This document shows, one piece after another, positions 44,980 to 57,129 of a DNA stretch of 64,000 bases. The stretch spans positions 39,308,394 to 39,372,393 of the forward strand of contig CM070638.1 of assembly GCA_036346255.1 (NCBI GenBank), read 5' to 3'. The notes beneath the pieces are model-generated. The model was not told where the DNA came from. It was given only the letters and a program-made list of their open reading frames with translations, and did no database searches. Source of the DNA: Ampelocalamus luodianensis. Lineage: Eukaryota > Streptophyta > Magnoliopsida > Poales > Poaceae. A program made the translations under genes and the position numbers. Each line of letters opens with the position of its first letter. The first letter of the stretch is position 1.

Positions 44980-46790
44980 CACCAGCTATTGTTTTGTTTG
45001 ATTCGGGAGCTTCACATTCATTTGTTTCTCAGATTTTTGCTGCAAAGCATCAGTTGATGGTTTCAACTCTTAAAACCGCTTTGTTGGTTTAATCCCCTGG
45101 TTCGGAGTTAAGTGTGAACCAGGGTTGCCCACAAGTTAAGGTGATCATAGAAATAGTAGAATTTTAAGCCAACCTGATCATCATCGACATCTAGTCCCTA
45201 GATGTGATTTTGGTATTGATTGGCTTGCTGATCATCAAGCCATCTTGGATTGTGGTGGTAGAAGCATCACCGTGGTCAGTCCAGTTCGGACTAAAGTAAA
45301 ATTTGAAGCTTCCACGGAGAAGCTTGAAGGAGCACTAGTCTGCAGTGTCAAGGTTGTATCTTTGGAAGAAGTACCAGTGGTCAGAGAGTTTCCAGATGTC
45401 TTCCCTAATGAATTACCTAGAATGCCATCGGATAGGGACCTAGAGTTCATCATCAACCTAGTTTCAGGAACTGCACCAATTTCTAAGAGACCCTACCGTT
45501 TGCCGGTTGACGACTTAGTCGAGCTGAAGAAGCAGGTTGAGGAGATGCAAGATAAATGATTTGTTCGACCAAGTTCTTCACCTTGGGGAGCTCCAGTGAT
45601 CTTTGTTTTTAAGAAGGATGGTACCCAGCGGATGTGTGTGGATTATTGCTCACTCAATAAAGTCACAATCAAGAACAAGTAGCCTCTGCCCAGGATCGAT
45701 GATCTGTTTGACCAGTTAAAGGGAGCCAGAGTGTTCTCCGAGATAGATTTGAGATCAGGATACCGTTTGTTGAATATTCGCCAAGAGGATATTCCCAAGG
45801 CAACCTTCTTAACCCGTTATGGACTGTATGAGTTCACGGTCATGTCTTTTGGATTGACCAATGCCCCTGCTTACTTTATGAACTTGATGAATAAAGTATT
45901 TATGGAGTATTTGGATAAGTTCGTCATTGTTTTTATTGATGATATCCTATTATACTCTACGAGTGAAGAAGAGCATGAAGAGCACCTTCGCCTGGCACTT
46001 AATAAGCTTAGAGATCATCAACTCGATGCTAAGTTCGACAAGTATGAGTTTTGGATGAAGGAAGTTACCTTCCTGGTCATGTCTTGTCTTTAGTAGGAGT
46101 CACCGTCAACCCCAGCAAAGTCAAGAATGTAATCAACTAGGAGTCACCCAAGTCAGTGCCTCAGATTAGAAGTTTTCTCAGTATGGCAGGTTACTACCGC
46201 AGGTTCATAGAAGGATTCTCTAGGATAGTAAGACCTCTCACCCAGCTACTAAAAAAGGAGAAGAAGTTTGCTTGGACGCTAGTTTGTGAGCAGAGTTTTC
46301 AAGAATTGAAGAAACGCTTGACCACCGCTCCAGTGTTGATCTTATTTGATGTCCGAAAGGATTTTGAGATTTTCTGTGTTGCATCACGACAAGGTCTCGG
46401 TTGTGTTCTGATGCAAGAAGGGAAGGTAGTAGCTTATGCTTCCCGAAAGATGAAGCTCGTGAAGCAAATTACCCCACTCATGATTTAGAATTGGCTGCCG
46501 TAATGCATACTTTGAAGATATGGCGTCATTACCTCATCGGTAATCGCTGTGAAGTTTTCACTAACCATAAGAGCTTGAAGTACATTTTCACTCAAGCTAA
46601 TCTTAATATGAGGCAAAGAAGATGGTTAGAATTGATCAAGGATTACAACGTGGGAATCCATTACTATTCAGACAAAGCTAATGTTGTAGCAGATGCTTTG
46701 AGTAGAAAGGTGTACTATAATACTCTGATGATCAAGGAAAGTCACCGACATTACATGAAGAATTTCAGAAGCTCAAATTTGAATTAGCAG
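44980..46790 (+). pseudogene. Gypsy (plus) protease, RT and RNase H
   Basis: The protease motif IVLFDSGASHSFVS lies near 44985-45030. RT follows: FPDVFPNELPRMPSDRDLEF (45390-45450), KRPYRLPVDDLVELKKQVEE, then after a stop SEIDLRSGYRLLNIRQEDIP and FTVMSFGLTNAPAYFMNLMN. The catalytic FIDD box is at 45932-45943 with both Asp intact. RNase H is at 46156-46787 (SFLSMAGYYRRFIEGFSRIV; LVCEQSFQELKKRLTTAPVL; NVVADALSRK). Stops interrupt at several former Gln and Trp codons. Confidence 0.92.
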
Positions 46791-46969
46791 AAGAAGGTTT
46801 CTTGGCTACTTTGGAAGTGCAATCCACTTTACAAGGTCAGATTAGGAAAGCTCAAATAGAAGATGCAGATATCAAGGAGATTAAGAGCAGCATGAAGAAG
46901 GGTAAGTCCCTAAGATTTTCTGAAGATGAGCAAGGAACCTTATGGTTTGATAAGCGTATGTGTGTACCG

Positions 46970-47960
46970 AACTAGAAAGAGCTTAAGCAGATGAGACTCA
47001 AGGAAACTCATGAAGCTTTATATTCCATTCACCCTGGAAGCGCGAAGATGTACCAAGATCGTAAGAAATTCTATTGGTGGCCTTGTATGAAGTATGAAAT
47101 TGCAGAGTACGTGGCACAGTGTGATGTTTGTTAGCGAGTTAAAGTTGAGTATCAGAGACCTGTTGGACCCTTGCAACCCTTGCCGATACATGAGTGGAAA
47201 TGGAAAGAAATTGGCATGGACTTTATCACCGGTTTGCCAAGAACAAGAGCTGGCTATGATTCTATCTAGGTAATGGTGGATCGCCTAACTAAAGTTGCTC
47301 ACTTCATCCCAGTCAAGACCACCTACTCAGGAAACAGACTTGCAGAATTGTACATGGCAAAGATAGTATGTCAGCATGGAGTGCCCAAGAAGATCGTGTC
47401 GGATCGAGGATCTCAGTTCACCTCAAGATTCTGGTAAAAGCTGCACAGCGTTTTGGGTACTAATATGAATTTCAGTATAGCCTACCATCTGTAGACAGAT
47501 GGCCAAACAGAAAGAGTAAATCAAGTCATAGAGGATATGTTGAGAGCTTGCGCTCTAGAGAACCAGACCAGCTGGGATCAGATGTTACCCTATGCAGAGT
47601 TTTCATACAACAACAATCATCAATCAAGTTTGCAGATGTCCCCGTTTGAAGCCCTTTCAGACAGAAATGTAGAACACTGTTGTGTTGGATTGAAACAGGA
47701 GAAGGACAAGTACTCGGACCTGATATCCTAAAGGAAGCCGACGATCAAGTTAAGTCAATCAGAGAAAAGCTGAGAATAGCTCAGACCAAGCAGAAAAGTT
47801 AGGCGGACAACCGACGCTGATATTTACCTTTCACACCCAGAGATCATGTATATCTAAAGGTTTCGCCTCTCAAAGGAATATGTCATTTCAGAGTAAGCTG
47901 GAAGCTTGTACCAAGATATATTTGATATTTTCCAGTTCTAGCCAAAAGAGGAGAAGTTGC
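46970..47960 (+). pseudogene. Gypsy (plus) integrase remnant
   Basis: The zinc-binding region (HEALYSIHPGSAKMYQD...QCDVC) lies near 47005-47135. The core begins WKEIGMDFITGLPRTRAGYD at 47200-47255 and continues with HFIPVKTTYSGNRLAELYMA and GVPKKIVSDRGSQFTSRFW. The third catalytic region lies at 47480-47731 (DGQTERVNQVIEDMLRACAL, MLPYAEFSYNNNHQSSLQMS). Several TAG/TAA codons replace Gln and Trp codons. Substitutions are more frequent than indels here. Confidence 0.9.
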
Positions 47961-47994
47961 TTACAAACTGGAACTCCCACCTCAGCTACTAGAT

Positions 47995-48276
47995 GTGCAT
48001 GATGTCTTCCATGTGTCCCAGTTGAAGAAGTGTCTACGTGTACCAGAAGAGCAGATGCCCTTTGAAGCAGTTGATCTGCAGGAAGATCTCACTTACAAGG
48101 AGCAACCCATCAAAATTTTCGAAGTGTTAGAGCGAGTAACAAGAAGCAAGATCATCCATTTCTGCAAAGTTCAGTGGAGCAATCACACCGAAGAAGAAGC
48201 CACCTGGGAGCATGAAGAGGACCTGAAGACCGAGTTTCCACACCTATTCTCTAGTCAACCCGAATCTTGGGGTTGA
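47995..48276 (+). pseudogene. Gypsy (plus) chromodomain C-terminus
   Basis: A continuous frame with MHDVFHVSQLKKCLRVPEEQ, then KIFEVLERVTRSKIIHFCKV and WSNHTEEEATWEHEEDLKTE. The last part is the plant chromovirus chromodomain, which binds modified histone tails and helps target insertion to heterochromatin. The frame ends with a natural stop 20-30 bp before the polypurine region and 3' LTR, as expected for the end of pol. Confidence 0.9.
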
Positions 48277-48299
48277 GATTCCCTTTAAGGGGTTAGGTT

Positions 48300-50758
48300 T
48301 GTAACATCCCAGTTTTTTTTGTGAGCTTTGGAAATTTTCAAAAAAAATATAACCATTTGGTTTTGTTGAATTTCTAAAGTTTAACTTAAAATTTTGAAAG
48401 TTAAAAGCAATTTAATATGAATTAATCAAATTTCAACTAATTCAAAACTTGGTTTGTCTTGAGTTGTTGGAGTTCTCTCGTATTTGGACTTTCCTTTCTC
48501 TGTTCGTCCCGATCTCCCGTCAGCCGTTCCTTTCCCTGTTCGACCCTCCTCTTGGTCATGACCTCCCTCTTGGTCACGATCACCCTCGTGGTCAGGACCT
48601 CCCTCTAGGACCTCCTCCTCAGGACCTCCCTCGAAGAACTCCTTAGGACCTCCCTCTAGGACCTCCCCCTCAGGACCTCCCCATCAAGACCTCCCTCCAG
48701 GACCTCCTCAGGATCTCCTCTAGAACCTCCTCCTCAGGACCTCCTTCCAGGACCTCCCTCGACCACCCTTTGGTTTCGACCACCCATCGATCACGACCAC
48801 CCTTAGGTTTTGACCAACCTTTGGTTTTGACCACCCTCTCGGTTATGACCACCCTTTGGTTTCGACCACCCCTTGGCTATGACCACCCTTTGGTTTCACC
48901 ACCCTTCGGCCACGACCACCCTTTGGTTTCGACCACCCTTTGGTTTCGACTACCCTCTAGTTTCGACCACCCTTCGGTCATGAACACCCTTTGGTGTTGA
49001 CCACCCTTTGGTTTCGACCACCCTTTGGTCACGACCACCCTCTCTATTTCGATCACCCTTTGGTCACGACCACCCTCTCTATTTTGACCACCCTTTGGTC
49101 ACGACCACCCTCTCTATTTCGACCAGCCCCACCGTCAGCCCCTGTGACCTTCTCTCTCCTCCCTCGTTTTCCTCTTGCGACGTGCACATTTAATGCCGCC
49201 GTCTCCACAACAACGTGCATATTAAATGTCGTTGCCTCCGCCGAGCCCCGCCTCGTTGCCACGAGTTTCGCCACTCCGTTTGGTCGCCTGGTTTCCCCCT
49301 TTTTTCTGCTACAAATAGAGTACCAAGGAGCCCTTTTGCTAGTTGTATAAAATTGGTTTTAGGACCTAGCTAAATACCTACTCGACAATATTCCTCCTTG
49401 ATAAATTGTAAGTGACATGTTGATATGTACCCTGTGACACCATAGGATGGGTAATCTTAGTTGGACATTGTTGTAATACCAACATAGGTGCGTATTATGC
49501 TTAGCCATGCCTTAGTTAAGTGATGGTCTCTCGATCTCATGATTCAATAATGATAAATTTGACTGAAGGAAATATAGAATTGTGGCGGAGCCATTGTTTT
49601 TAAAAGATATTACGTCGTGGCAAGGGTTGTCATTTGGATGGGTTGAACCGAAAATGATTTCTTACTCAGGCGAATGATCGTGTAGTAAAGGGGGTGCTAG
49701 AAGCACATTGGGATGTGGTTATTTCGCCTGAGTAGTCACTAAGGACTTAACCTTATATGACATTGATTTGGGCCATACTGTGCAACCACATGTCTAGGAT
49801 GGGGTGAACCGGGCCAACTAATTAGCAATACTTTGAGTCATTTCTGTTTTGGTTGGGAACAACGCAAGAGGGGGTCAGAAAGGCGAATCCTTAGTGAGCG
49901 AACCAAGTCAAAATAGAACTTTGTAAAGGCCTTGTCACGTGTTCTAGACTACTTACCTAAGGTAGTGAGCGATGATATCGATGGATGCCAAACAAACTAG
50001 AGAAATCGTGTCTTGTGGGTCAAGATGTATGACCTCTGTAGAGTGTAAAACTATTCGAATATCCGTGTCCCGGTTATAGACAATACCTGCAGATTTCACG
50101 CAAAGTGTAGATTTTCTCAAATTGTGATCCTGGAGCGGTCTGAGATGTGAACAGGGTGTTCACGAGTGATCTGGGAAGTGAACAGGGTGTTCACGAGTTG
50201 TTTCAAAGAACTTGATTACTTATATATTAATCTTTCAACCTGCGTTTTGCGATTTACTTATTGTATTTTCAGTCAATACTGCTTTCTGCAAATTAACCAT
50301 AAAGCCTTTCTGGTGAAGCCTTGTATGAATATTATTTGCATACATCTCCCCACAGTTTGTTGAGTACATTCAAAGTACTCACGGTTTTGTGCCCTCGCCG
50401 AGGAGGAAGAACCAGGGAACTAAGAGTTCAATATTGAGGAGTACTTTGAAGACATTGCGGACTAGACCGTGTCCTCTACTCAATTGCCTGTGGGCATGTC
50501 GGATGGCCTCCATGAGTTGTGTTTGTTTCTCCGCTGCAAGTTGCACTCTGTTGTCTTTAGCCCTGCGTGGCCAACTTTGTAACAATCTTTACCGTAAGGT
50601 CCTTTTGCTGTTAAGTAATATTAATTTATCTGTTTCTCCTTTAGCTTGTTGTATGGATATGATTTCGTCTTTGTTGCAACTGTGTGAGCTAGCAACTGAT
50701 TATGGGACTAGTTCGGTTTGCACAGAGGGTCTCGGGGTTGCATACTTAGGTCCCGACG
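48300..50758 (+). repeat. 3' LTR of the plus-strand gypsy element
   Basis: A 2,459-bp LTR paired with 32355-35242. It lacks 326 bp relative to the 5' LTR; the deletion point is at about 49340. Its TATA box reads CTACAAATAG (49309-49318) instead of CTATAAATAC, and the terminal CA is CG. Preceded by a purine-rich AAGGGGTTAGG (48287-48297). Confidence 0.93.
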
Positions 50759-50763
50759 GCCTC

Positions 50764-51517
50764 CCGCCGGTGCCGCTCCGGCACGCCACCTCGCCACGAT
50801 GCCGATCGAGCGCCCGCCTCGCCACCGGTGCACTGGGGGTGCCGCTGCCGCCCCTCTGTCCGAACAACAAGAACCACAAGCTCATCATTGAGGCTGGTTG
50901 GGCTGTGGGCTGAAATGCTGGATATCTGGTCTTATTATTATCTGGATAATCCGTATTCGTATTCGACAGATAATAGGGCTACCATATTCGTATTCGTTTC
51001 CGACAAAAAAAATCCGTATTTGTTTTCAATCCGAGAAAAATCCAATCTAAGATAATCCAAATTCGTTTTTGTCCGAATTGGTCGAAAACTATCCGATCCG
51101 TTTTCACCCCTACATGTGAGCTAAGACACATAAATAGAATCCGGTTTACTAAATAGTTCCCTCAACTTTGTTGTGAAGGTACACTAACTTTGGGGATCGG
51201 AAATTTGATGCTAAATTGCTAATACTTCTTCCTGAACTTTCAATCACATACACCATGTTTTCGAACTTATTAATATTTTTTTGACAAAAGTTGATTACAG
51301 CAGTATGCTGCATAATTAAAACAAACAATGGCACACTAGTTAGTTACTGCAGTGAAGCATATTATTTGGAATTATTACTAATCCAGCGAAGCATATTTCT
51401 AGACATTGTTTTCCACTGATCATCCTACTTAATAAAAAAATAGTTGTTAATGCATTATTTTATCCCAATGCCATCTTCCATTCTGTTGTTCGAAACCCTG
51501 ACAATTTGAGTTTTCAG
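50764..51517 (+). other. Intron end, possible hAT-like transposon end
   Basis: After the gypsy element comes about 120 bp of CG-rich sequence, then ATTCGTATTCG-rich repeats (50935-51070). These end in CCGTTTTCACCCCTAC (51099-51114), whose complement GTAGGGGTGAAAACGG resembles the terminal repeat of hAT transposons. The matching left end was not found at 17050-17450, so this is tentative. The rest is AT-rich and leads to the AG at 51516-51517. Confidence 0.4.
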
Positions 51518-51788
51518 ATACTCATTCCAAACTCCTGAAGCTTGGAACAATGACGACGAGTACCGGTTCTTGTGCTACATGCGCCCGCAGGTCATATGGG
51601 CGATACAGTGGGCACTCTCAACCCCAAGCTCCACAAGGAGCCTCAGACATATTCCACAAGATTCTTTCCCAAAGAACCAGTTCTCATATGCACGAATTGC
51701 GAAGCTCCTGCAGTTACCAGAAGACGAATCGTCGAAGAGCTTCCTTGGAGTGATATATGAGAGAGTTCGGAACAGGATTAGGTCCTGA
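51518..51788 (+). pseudogene. GH116 pseudogene terminal exon
   Basis: Follows TTTTCAG and completes the Gly codon split at 17049. It encodes YSFQTPEAWNNDDEYRF, then YMRPQVIWAIQWALS, then ten residues in a wrong frame caused by a pair of compensating 1-bp indels (about 51618-51650). It returns to PQDSFPKNQFSYARIAKLLQ and FLGVIYERVRNRIRS, with a stop TGA at 51786-51788. This is the natural C-terminus of plant GBA2-like enzymes. The exon lies about 34.5 kb from the previous one. Confidence 0.92.
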
Positions 51789-52594
51789 TCTAAGGGCCAC
51801 CGCGTGCCTGAATGTTGAATGTCCCAAAGTTGAAACATTGATCAATGTGATTGTTGATTGTGAACACTTCTTGCTGTTGATCGGCAGTTCAGCACACAAT
51901 CTTACATAGTTAATGGTAATAAAGTTAAGAATTGTGTCTGCTTCTGGGGCATACTGGTACGTATTATGCTCGTTTTTCTTCAAATCAATCTCATGCTGTT
52001 TTCCTATCATTCTGACTTTCTGAGTGTACGAGAAGGAAAACAATTTATTAGCGTGCTGTTGAGAAATATTAACCATTTCTGGCCTGTCCGATAAATTATT
52101 AGCATATTTGGTTAGTAGTTTTGAATTAATCTTACAGACACATTTTAATCCTCAATAAGGTCTGATTTACAACCATCCACTGCTAACAAAACCGCTTTAT
52201 AATGTGTTCAATTTAGTTTTTGATGAGGGAGATTGTGCTGGAGTTTAGTTTAAATTTGAAGTAAATCCCAACCAAACACTCCTCATGTAAACAGGGAGAT
52301 TTGAGTTTAATAAAATGCAATGAAACCTCATACAATGTTTTTTAGGCAAATTTATGATGAACTTCATGGAATGTTTTAGTGCGCCGCCACGGTAGTTAGC
52401 TTCCCTGTAGCACGTAGATGCTTTCCCGAACACTGGTTGCTAGCCAGTAGCACCGTTGAGTAGTTTCCGCCGTAGCCCAGTAGTGCCGCCGCTGCCCTTG
52501 CTATCGCACCGCCGTCCCAGGCCACCTCTCGACGCGCCACTGCAGAAGTTAGCTTCATCGTTGCCACCACATTCCATTTTGCCGCTCTTAGGAG
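51789..52594. other. Downstream flank of the GH116 pseudogene
   Basis: AT-rich sequence, presumably 3' untranslated region and then intergenic DNA. A GC-richer segment at 52380-52590 has no recognisable coding content. No polyadenylation signal can be assigned with confidence. Confidence 0.5.
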
Positions 52595-55500
52595 TGTCGG
52601 AATCCAAATATACAAATCTAGACCCTCTGTATATACTGTACTAGTTCAAAATCATACTAGTGCACACAGTGACAACATCGATGAAATATCATTCTATATG
52701 CAAAGATAACAAAGAAATAGATGATTAACAATAATTATCAGAGTAACAACCTTAAGGTCAAAACTTACAATTAATACTATAGAGATGAATAACTCAAATA
52801 AGCTGAAGCGGAATAACTTCAGTGAAGCCTATCTGTAAGCCCGCAGACAATCGACTGGGGTAGCGACCTAGTTCTCCACAGTCCTTGAAGTAGACCTTGT
52901 TGACCGACAATGAACTGTTGTAGTCTTCTCAACATAACAACATTGTTTATAGTAAGAATGAGTACATATCGTACTCAGCAAGTCGCACCACAGAATGCAA
53001 TTATAGATAATGGCTTATTCCAAATGATATGTCATATATGGTTCTTTTGTATGAAAGCAACAATTGCAATTGAACATGAATAATAGATTGAAAGTGTAAT
53101 TTAAAACAAATAATAATAATAATAATTTTTAACAAGTATTTTCACAAAACTCACATAACCTAATCAGTTTATTTCACACAACTGCATAAGTTTACTCACA
53201 CAGCTGCCCCTCCCAATTATTTTTATTAAAATCTACCCCTCGTGTGAAATCCCTAAGTATGTCCATGACCGTGGAGGCGACTATTCGAATAGATTTATTA
53301 ACACTCTGCAGTGGTTGTACATTTTACCCATAAGATACAATTAGCTCATCATGTCTGTCATGACTTGTCATACGAAAGTATGCGATTGAGCAATCATAAC
53401 AAAACCTTTCCGAAACTTCATCTCAACAATTGACCCTCCCGTTATGCATATTGCCGACACCAAATCCACGCACAGGTTGTTGGCCCTTCGCACACCATTG
53501 GACCTGGACACGGTGAACCGCTCATAAATATGACTCGTCACACAGACAGAATCACACCTCCACACTGGCACACAGCTTAACCTATCTGCTGAGTAATCAA
53601 TGTAAAGACTATGTAGCTTACTAAGTTAGGCCTATCCCATACCAGGCATGCGATCGTACAATTATGGCTTAGTTCAATGGTGCACGAAATTAAGTCCTTA
53701 ATTGACCAAGGCGAGACTACCAAACTACTACTAATTACCACATACATATTTTTCCAAACACACACAACTCCACCATATCACAATTCCATCCACTTGCCTC
53801 GGTCTAAATCTTTTGCCACCCTGTTGGTTAAGTGCAGCACACGCCATCAATGAGTAACAACATACTGCACACAACTTTCCATAAAATATTCCATATTCAC
53901 TTAATCAAGTTTGGATTAGCAACTCAAAATGATGTCAATAACCCGTTGCAATGGCTAAGCAAAATATTCGTATCTAACCAACCCATATTGATGTTATAAT
54001 GATACCAACTAATAATTAACCAAACTAGGGTGACAAAAGATCATGGTAATACAATGAGCAAGGTGGATATAAACAAGTAGGTGTATAGCTAATCCCAAAG
54101 CATTTAAAGAATTAAATACTTGAAATAACATGTAATAGTTTGAAACAAAGTAATTTTGAAAAACTGAATTCAACATGATCAAAGGTACAACTTGCCTTGC
54201 TATAGCAATGTTGTTCTTATTTTATCTTGATTTTCTACTTCCCTGACCTTCAACTCATTCGGACGGTTCCGGAATGACAACGTCTAACGAGAGAGAAAAC
54301 ACAAACAAAACTCAAAAAGACAAATAAAATAAACTCCAAATTGAACTTGAATGAAATAGGAGGGTAGATCTTGAATTTAGATGGGTTCAATCGGAGTTTG
54401 TACAAGGGAGAATGAGCTCTCGAAAATTTGTTCGAGAAGAAAAATGCTGAAAAAGAAAAGGGAGAGGGAAACTGATAGGTGGGGTCCATAGAATATTCTT
54501 GGAATATTTTATTTCAGAAATTTTGGAAAAAGGCTGAGTGTATGACATGTGGGACCCACTGGAATTTATGAATATTCTAGAATTAAAAGAATTCCAATAA
54601 AGGACAATGAGAGTGACATGTGGGCCACTAGCCCATAGACTAGGTCCACGGCAAGAGTGAGGTTCACGGTGAATCAGTTCCACACGGCTAGGGTTGACCA
54701 GGTTTGACCTGACATGCGGGGCTCGCATGTAAGTGAGTGGCTCACAGTGGACTAAGTTAACAGAGGTTTGGGTTTAGGGTGATTCATGGGTGGCGGCTTA
54801 GGTGACAGAGTTGCTCACGTGGCGTGCATGTGGCGACGACGTGGCGGCCACAGAGCTCCATGGCTCGCAGGAGACGGAGGACACGGTGGCAGTGATGGAG
54901 TGGTAAAGCAGGGAGAGGAGTGAAGGATCATGGTTAGGCTACGATAGCACAAACAAAAATTCTACTGCGCAACCAAGGAGCCTCCGCTAGAAATAGATCA
55001 CGAGATTACCACTAGACGCGCCGACTCGTAGCAGAAGTAGAGTCGATGTAATGAGTTGATGCAGTCGTAGTCATACTCACGCCGCGTCTTCTCCTCCTGC
55101 TCTGATGATCGTCACGAGTTGCGGATCGTCCTAGTGCTGATGCTTCGCAACAACACCTCCAAAGTATCCATATGTACGGGGCAGGGACACCACGCGCTGG
55201 AGTGCTAGTGCGGACGGCGTGGTTGAGGAAGATGTGGCTATTAGGGTTTTGAGAATTCTTCAAAAAGCTTACTACACCCCATGCCACCGCCCCTCTATTT
55301 ATAGGCATTCATAATGAGTCTCGAACTTGAGGCCCATTAGGAACTCGTGGCCTATAAGAATTCGGATCACCATCCAAATCAAGTCATAGCCCTTTAAGTG
55401 TGCGACCCTATAGGTTCTTGTGTAATCGGTTATGACTCAGAAACTCTTTTTCGACCACGAGTCGTTAGCGGTACCTAGTAGGACAGAACGATTCCTGAAC

Positions 55501-57129
55501 ACACACAGAATATATCGAACCTTAATGCAATATGATCTACGACAAGATCCTTATCACTTATGATTAGCTCATATCTAGTCACGACCAGTTCATATTAAGT
55601 TACGACCAGTTAAAACTTAATTACGACCAGTTTGTCGGGACCCAAAAATACAATTCTGAACCCTTTGTGTATAATGCACTAGTCTAGAATCACGCTAGTG
55701 CACACAGTGTCAACCGAGATGAATATCGATCCACACAAGATGATTAATAGAATAAACGAGTAATTTGATTAACAAATAATGATTTTGACCTTATGGTCGA
55801 GTTTACAACTTATTAAGCCACACAAGGCTAACAGAGAATTAAATAGTAGCGGAACAAATAAACTCTAGCGGAGATCCCATCAATTCACCACAGGAAACCA
55901 ACTGGGATCAAGATTCTAACGATCAGCACCTTCGTAGAACTCCTCCTCAAAAGCAGGCGATGACTCCTCTTCTGTTGATTGATTTAGCAAGCATGAGTAC
56001 ACAACCATACTTGCAAGTCATACCACAGAATGCAATGTATATATGCAAACTTATTCCAAAGGAATGACTTCTATGGTTCTTTTACATAAATGTAACATTT
56101 GCAATTGAATATAAATAATAGATTAAAATAAAATTCAAAACAAAAAGACAATAATAATTTAACAGTTGTTTTCACAAAGACACAAAGCTAAACAGTTTAA
56201 TTCACACAACTATATGACTTATATCACACAGCTCCCTTCCCAAGTGTTTTATGAAAATCTACCCCTCGTGTAAAATCCCTGAGCATGTCCATGACCGTGG
56301 ACACGGCTATTCGAATAGATTGATTTAACACTCTGCAGAGGTTGTACACTTTACCCACACAATACAACTAGTGTATCTAGTACTAATCATAACAAATTTT
56401 TTCCAAAATTCATCTCAAACATTGACACTCCAAGTGTGCTTTATCGCTATGCCAAACCAAACACAGTGCTTGGTATAACACACACCGTTGGATAGGAAAG
56501 CGGCAAACCGTCCTGCGATGTGACTACCTGGTAGTTCACACCTTCACCCATCACTGAGCTTAACCTACAACCTGAGTTTCAATGTCAAGAATCCATAACT
56601 TACTAAGTTAGGCTCGTCCCATACTAGGCATGTGGTCGTACAATAAGGCTCAGTTCAATGGTGTACAAAGTTAAGTCCTTAATTGACTAAGGCAAGACTT
56701 CCAATTTCTAACTAAGCCACAAAGATTATCATTCCCATTCACAAAATTCCACCATAATAGCACACAGTACCACTTGCCTCTGTCCAAATCTTTTCCCACC
56801 CTTTTGATTAAGTGCAACATGTGCCATCAACGAGTAATAACACACACAGTACGCACAGTTTTATCGTATAGTTCCATAATCACTTAGTCAAGTTTATATT
56901 AGCAACTCACATGAGATGATGACTCGTGGCATAGCTAAGCAATCTACTCGTGTCTAACAAACCCACGTTGGTGCTACGATAAACCAACTAAATAATGAAC
57001 TAATCTAGGGTGACAAAAGGTTATAACATAAGAATAGACAAAGTGGATATAACAAATTGGATTAAGAATTTAAATAAATACTTAAGTAAATGTAATAATT
57101 TGAATCAAACTAACTTTTGAAAATTGGGT

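Larger units (their letters stand above)
32355..50758 (+). mobile_element. Ty3/gypsy chromovirus (Tekay/Del-like), plus strand
   Basis: Two long LTRs (32355-35242 and 48300-50758) beginning TGTAACATC enclose gag, protease, RT, RNase H, integrase and a C-terminal chromodomain. That order and the long LTRs fit the Tekay/Del clade of plant chromoviruses. The target-site duplication is GCCTC (32350-32354 and 50759-50763). The LTR's final CA has become CG at the right end. A primer-binding-like TGGTATAGAGC (35247-35257) follows the 5' LTR, one C short of the usual TGGTATCAGAGC. Its own DNA totals about 10.5 kb once the nested gypsy element at 35863-43773 is removed. Pol carries many TAG stops. Confidence 0.95.
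4555..51788 (+). pseudogene. Non-lysosomal glucosylceramidase (GH116, GBA2-like) pseudogene
   Basis: Plant GBA2-like proteins are GH116 beta-glucosidases that cleave glucosylceramide or related beta-glucosides. Only the C-terminal catalytic part is present, in five exons joined by GT-AG introns. Recognisable segments are WERQIEEWQNPILQDKRF, TLFNELYYLNAG, NEMIPRNNTATDVL, GQFLYLEG, DPWFKVNAYTLYNTDRW, DEDFPDQTYD-like VW, QADQLAGQW, FKDGKRGAMNGMWPDG, GIYHAAWS and RIAKLLQLPEDESSKSF. The NELYYL Glu (codon 4757-4759) and the PDQTYD Asp (codon 8181-8183) match the expected nucleophile and acid/base as I know the family. Lesions are a LINE in one exon, a copia element in another, Trp to TAG across the 4655/4735 junction, Glu to TAA at 17039-17041, and several 1-bp indels. 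N-terminal exons are absent. Identity is strong; loss of function is nearly certain. Confidence 0.9.
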
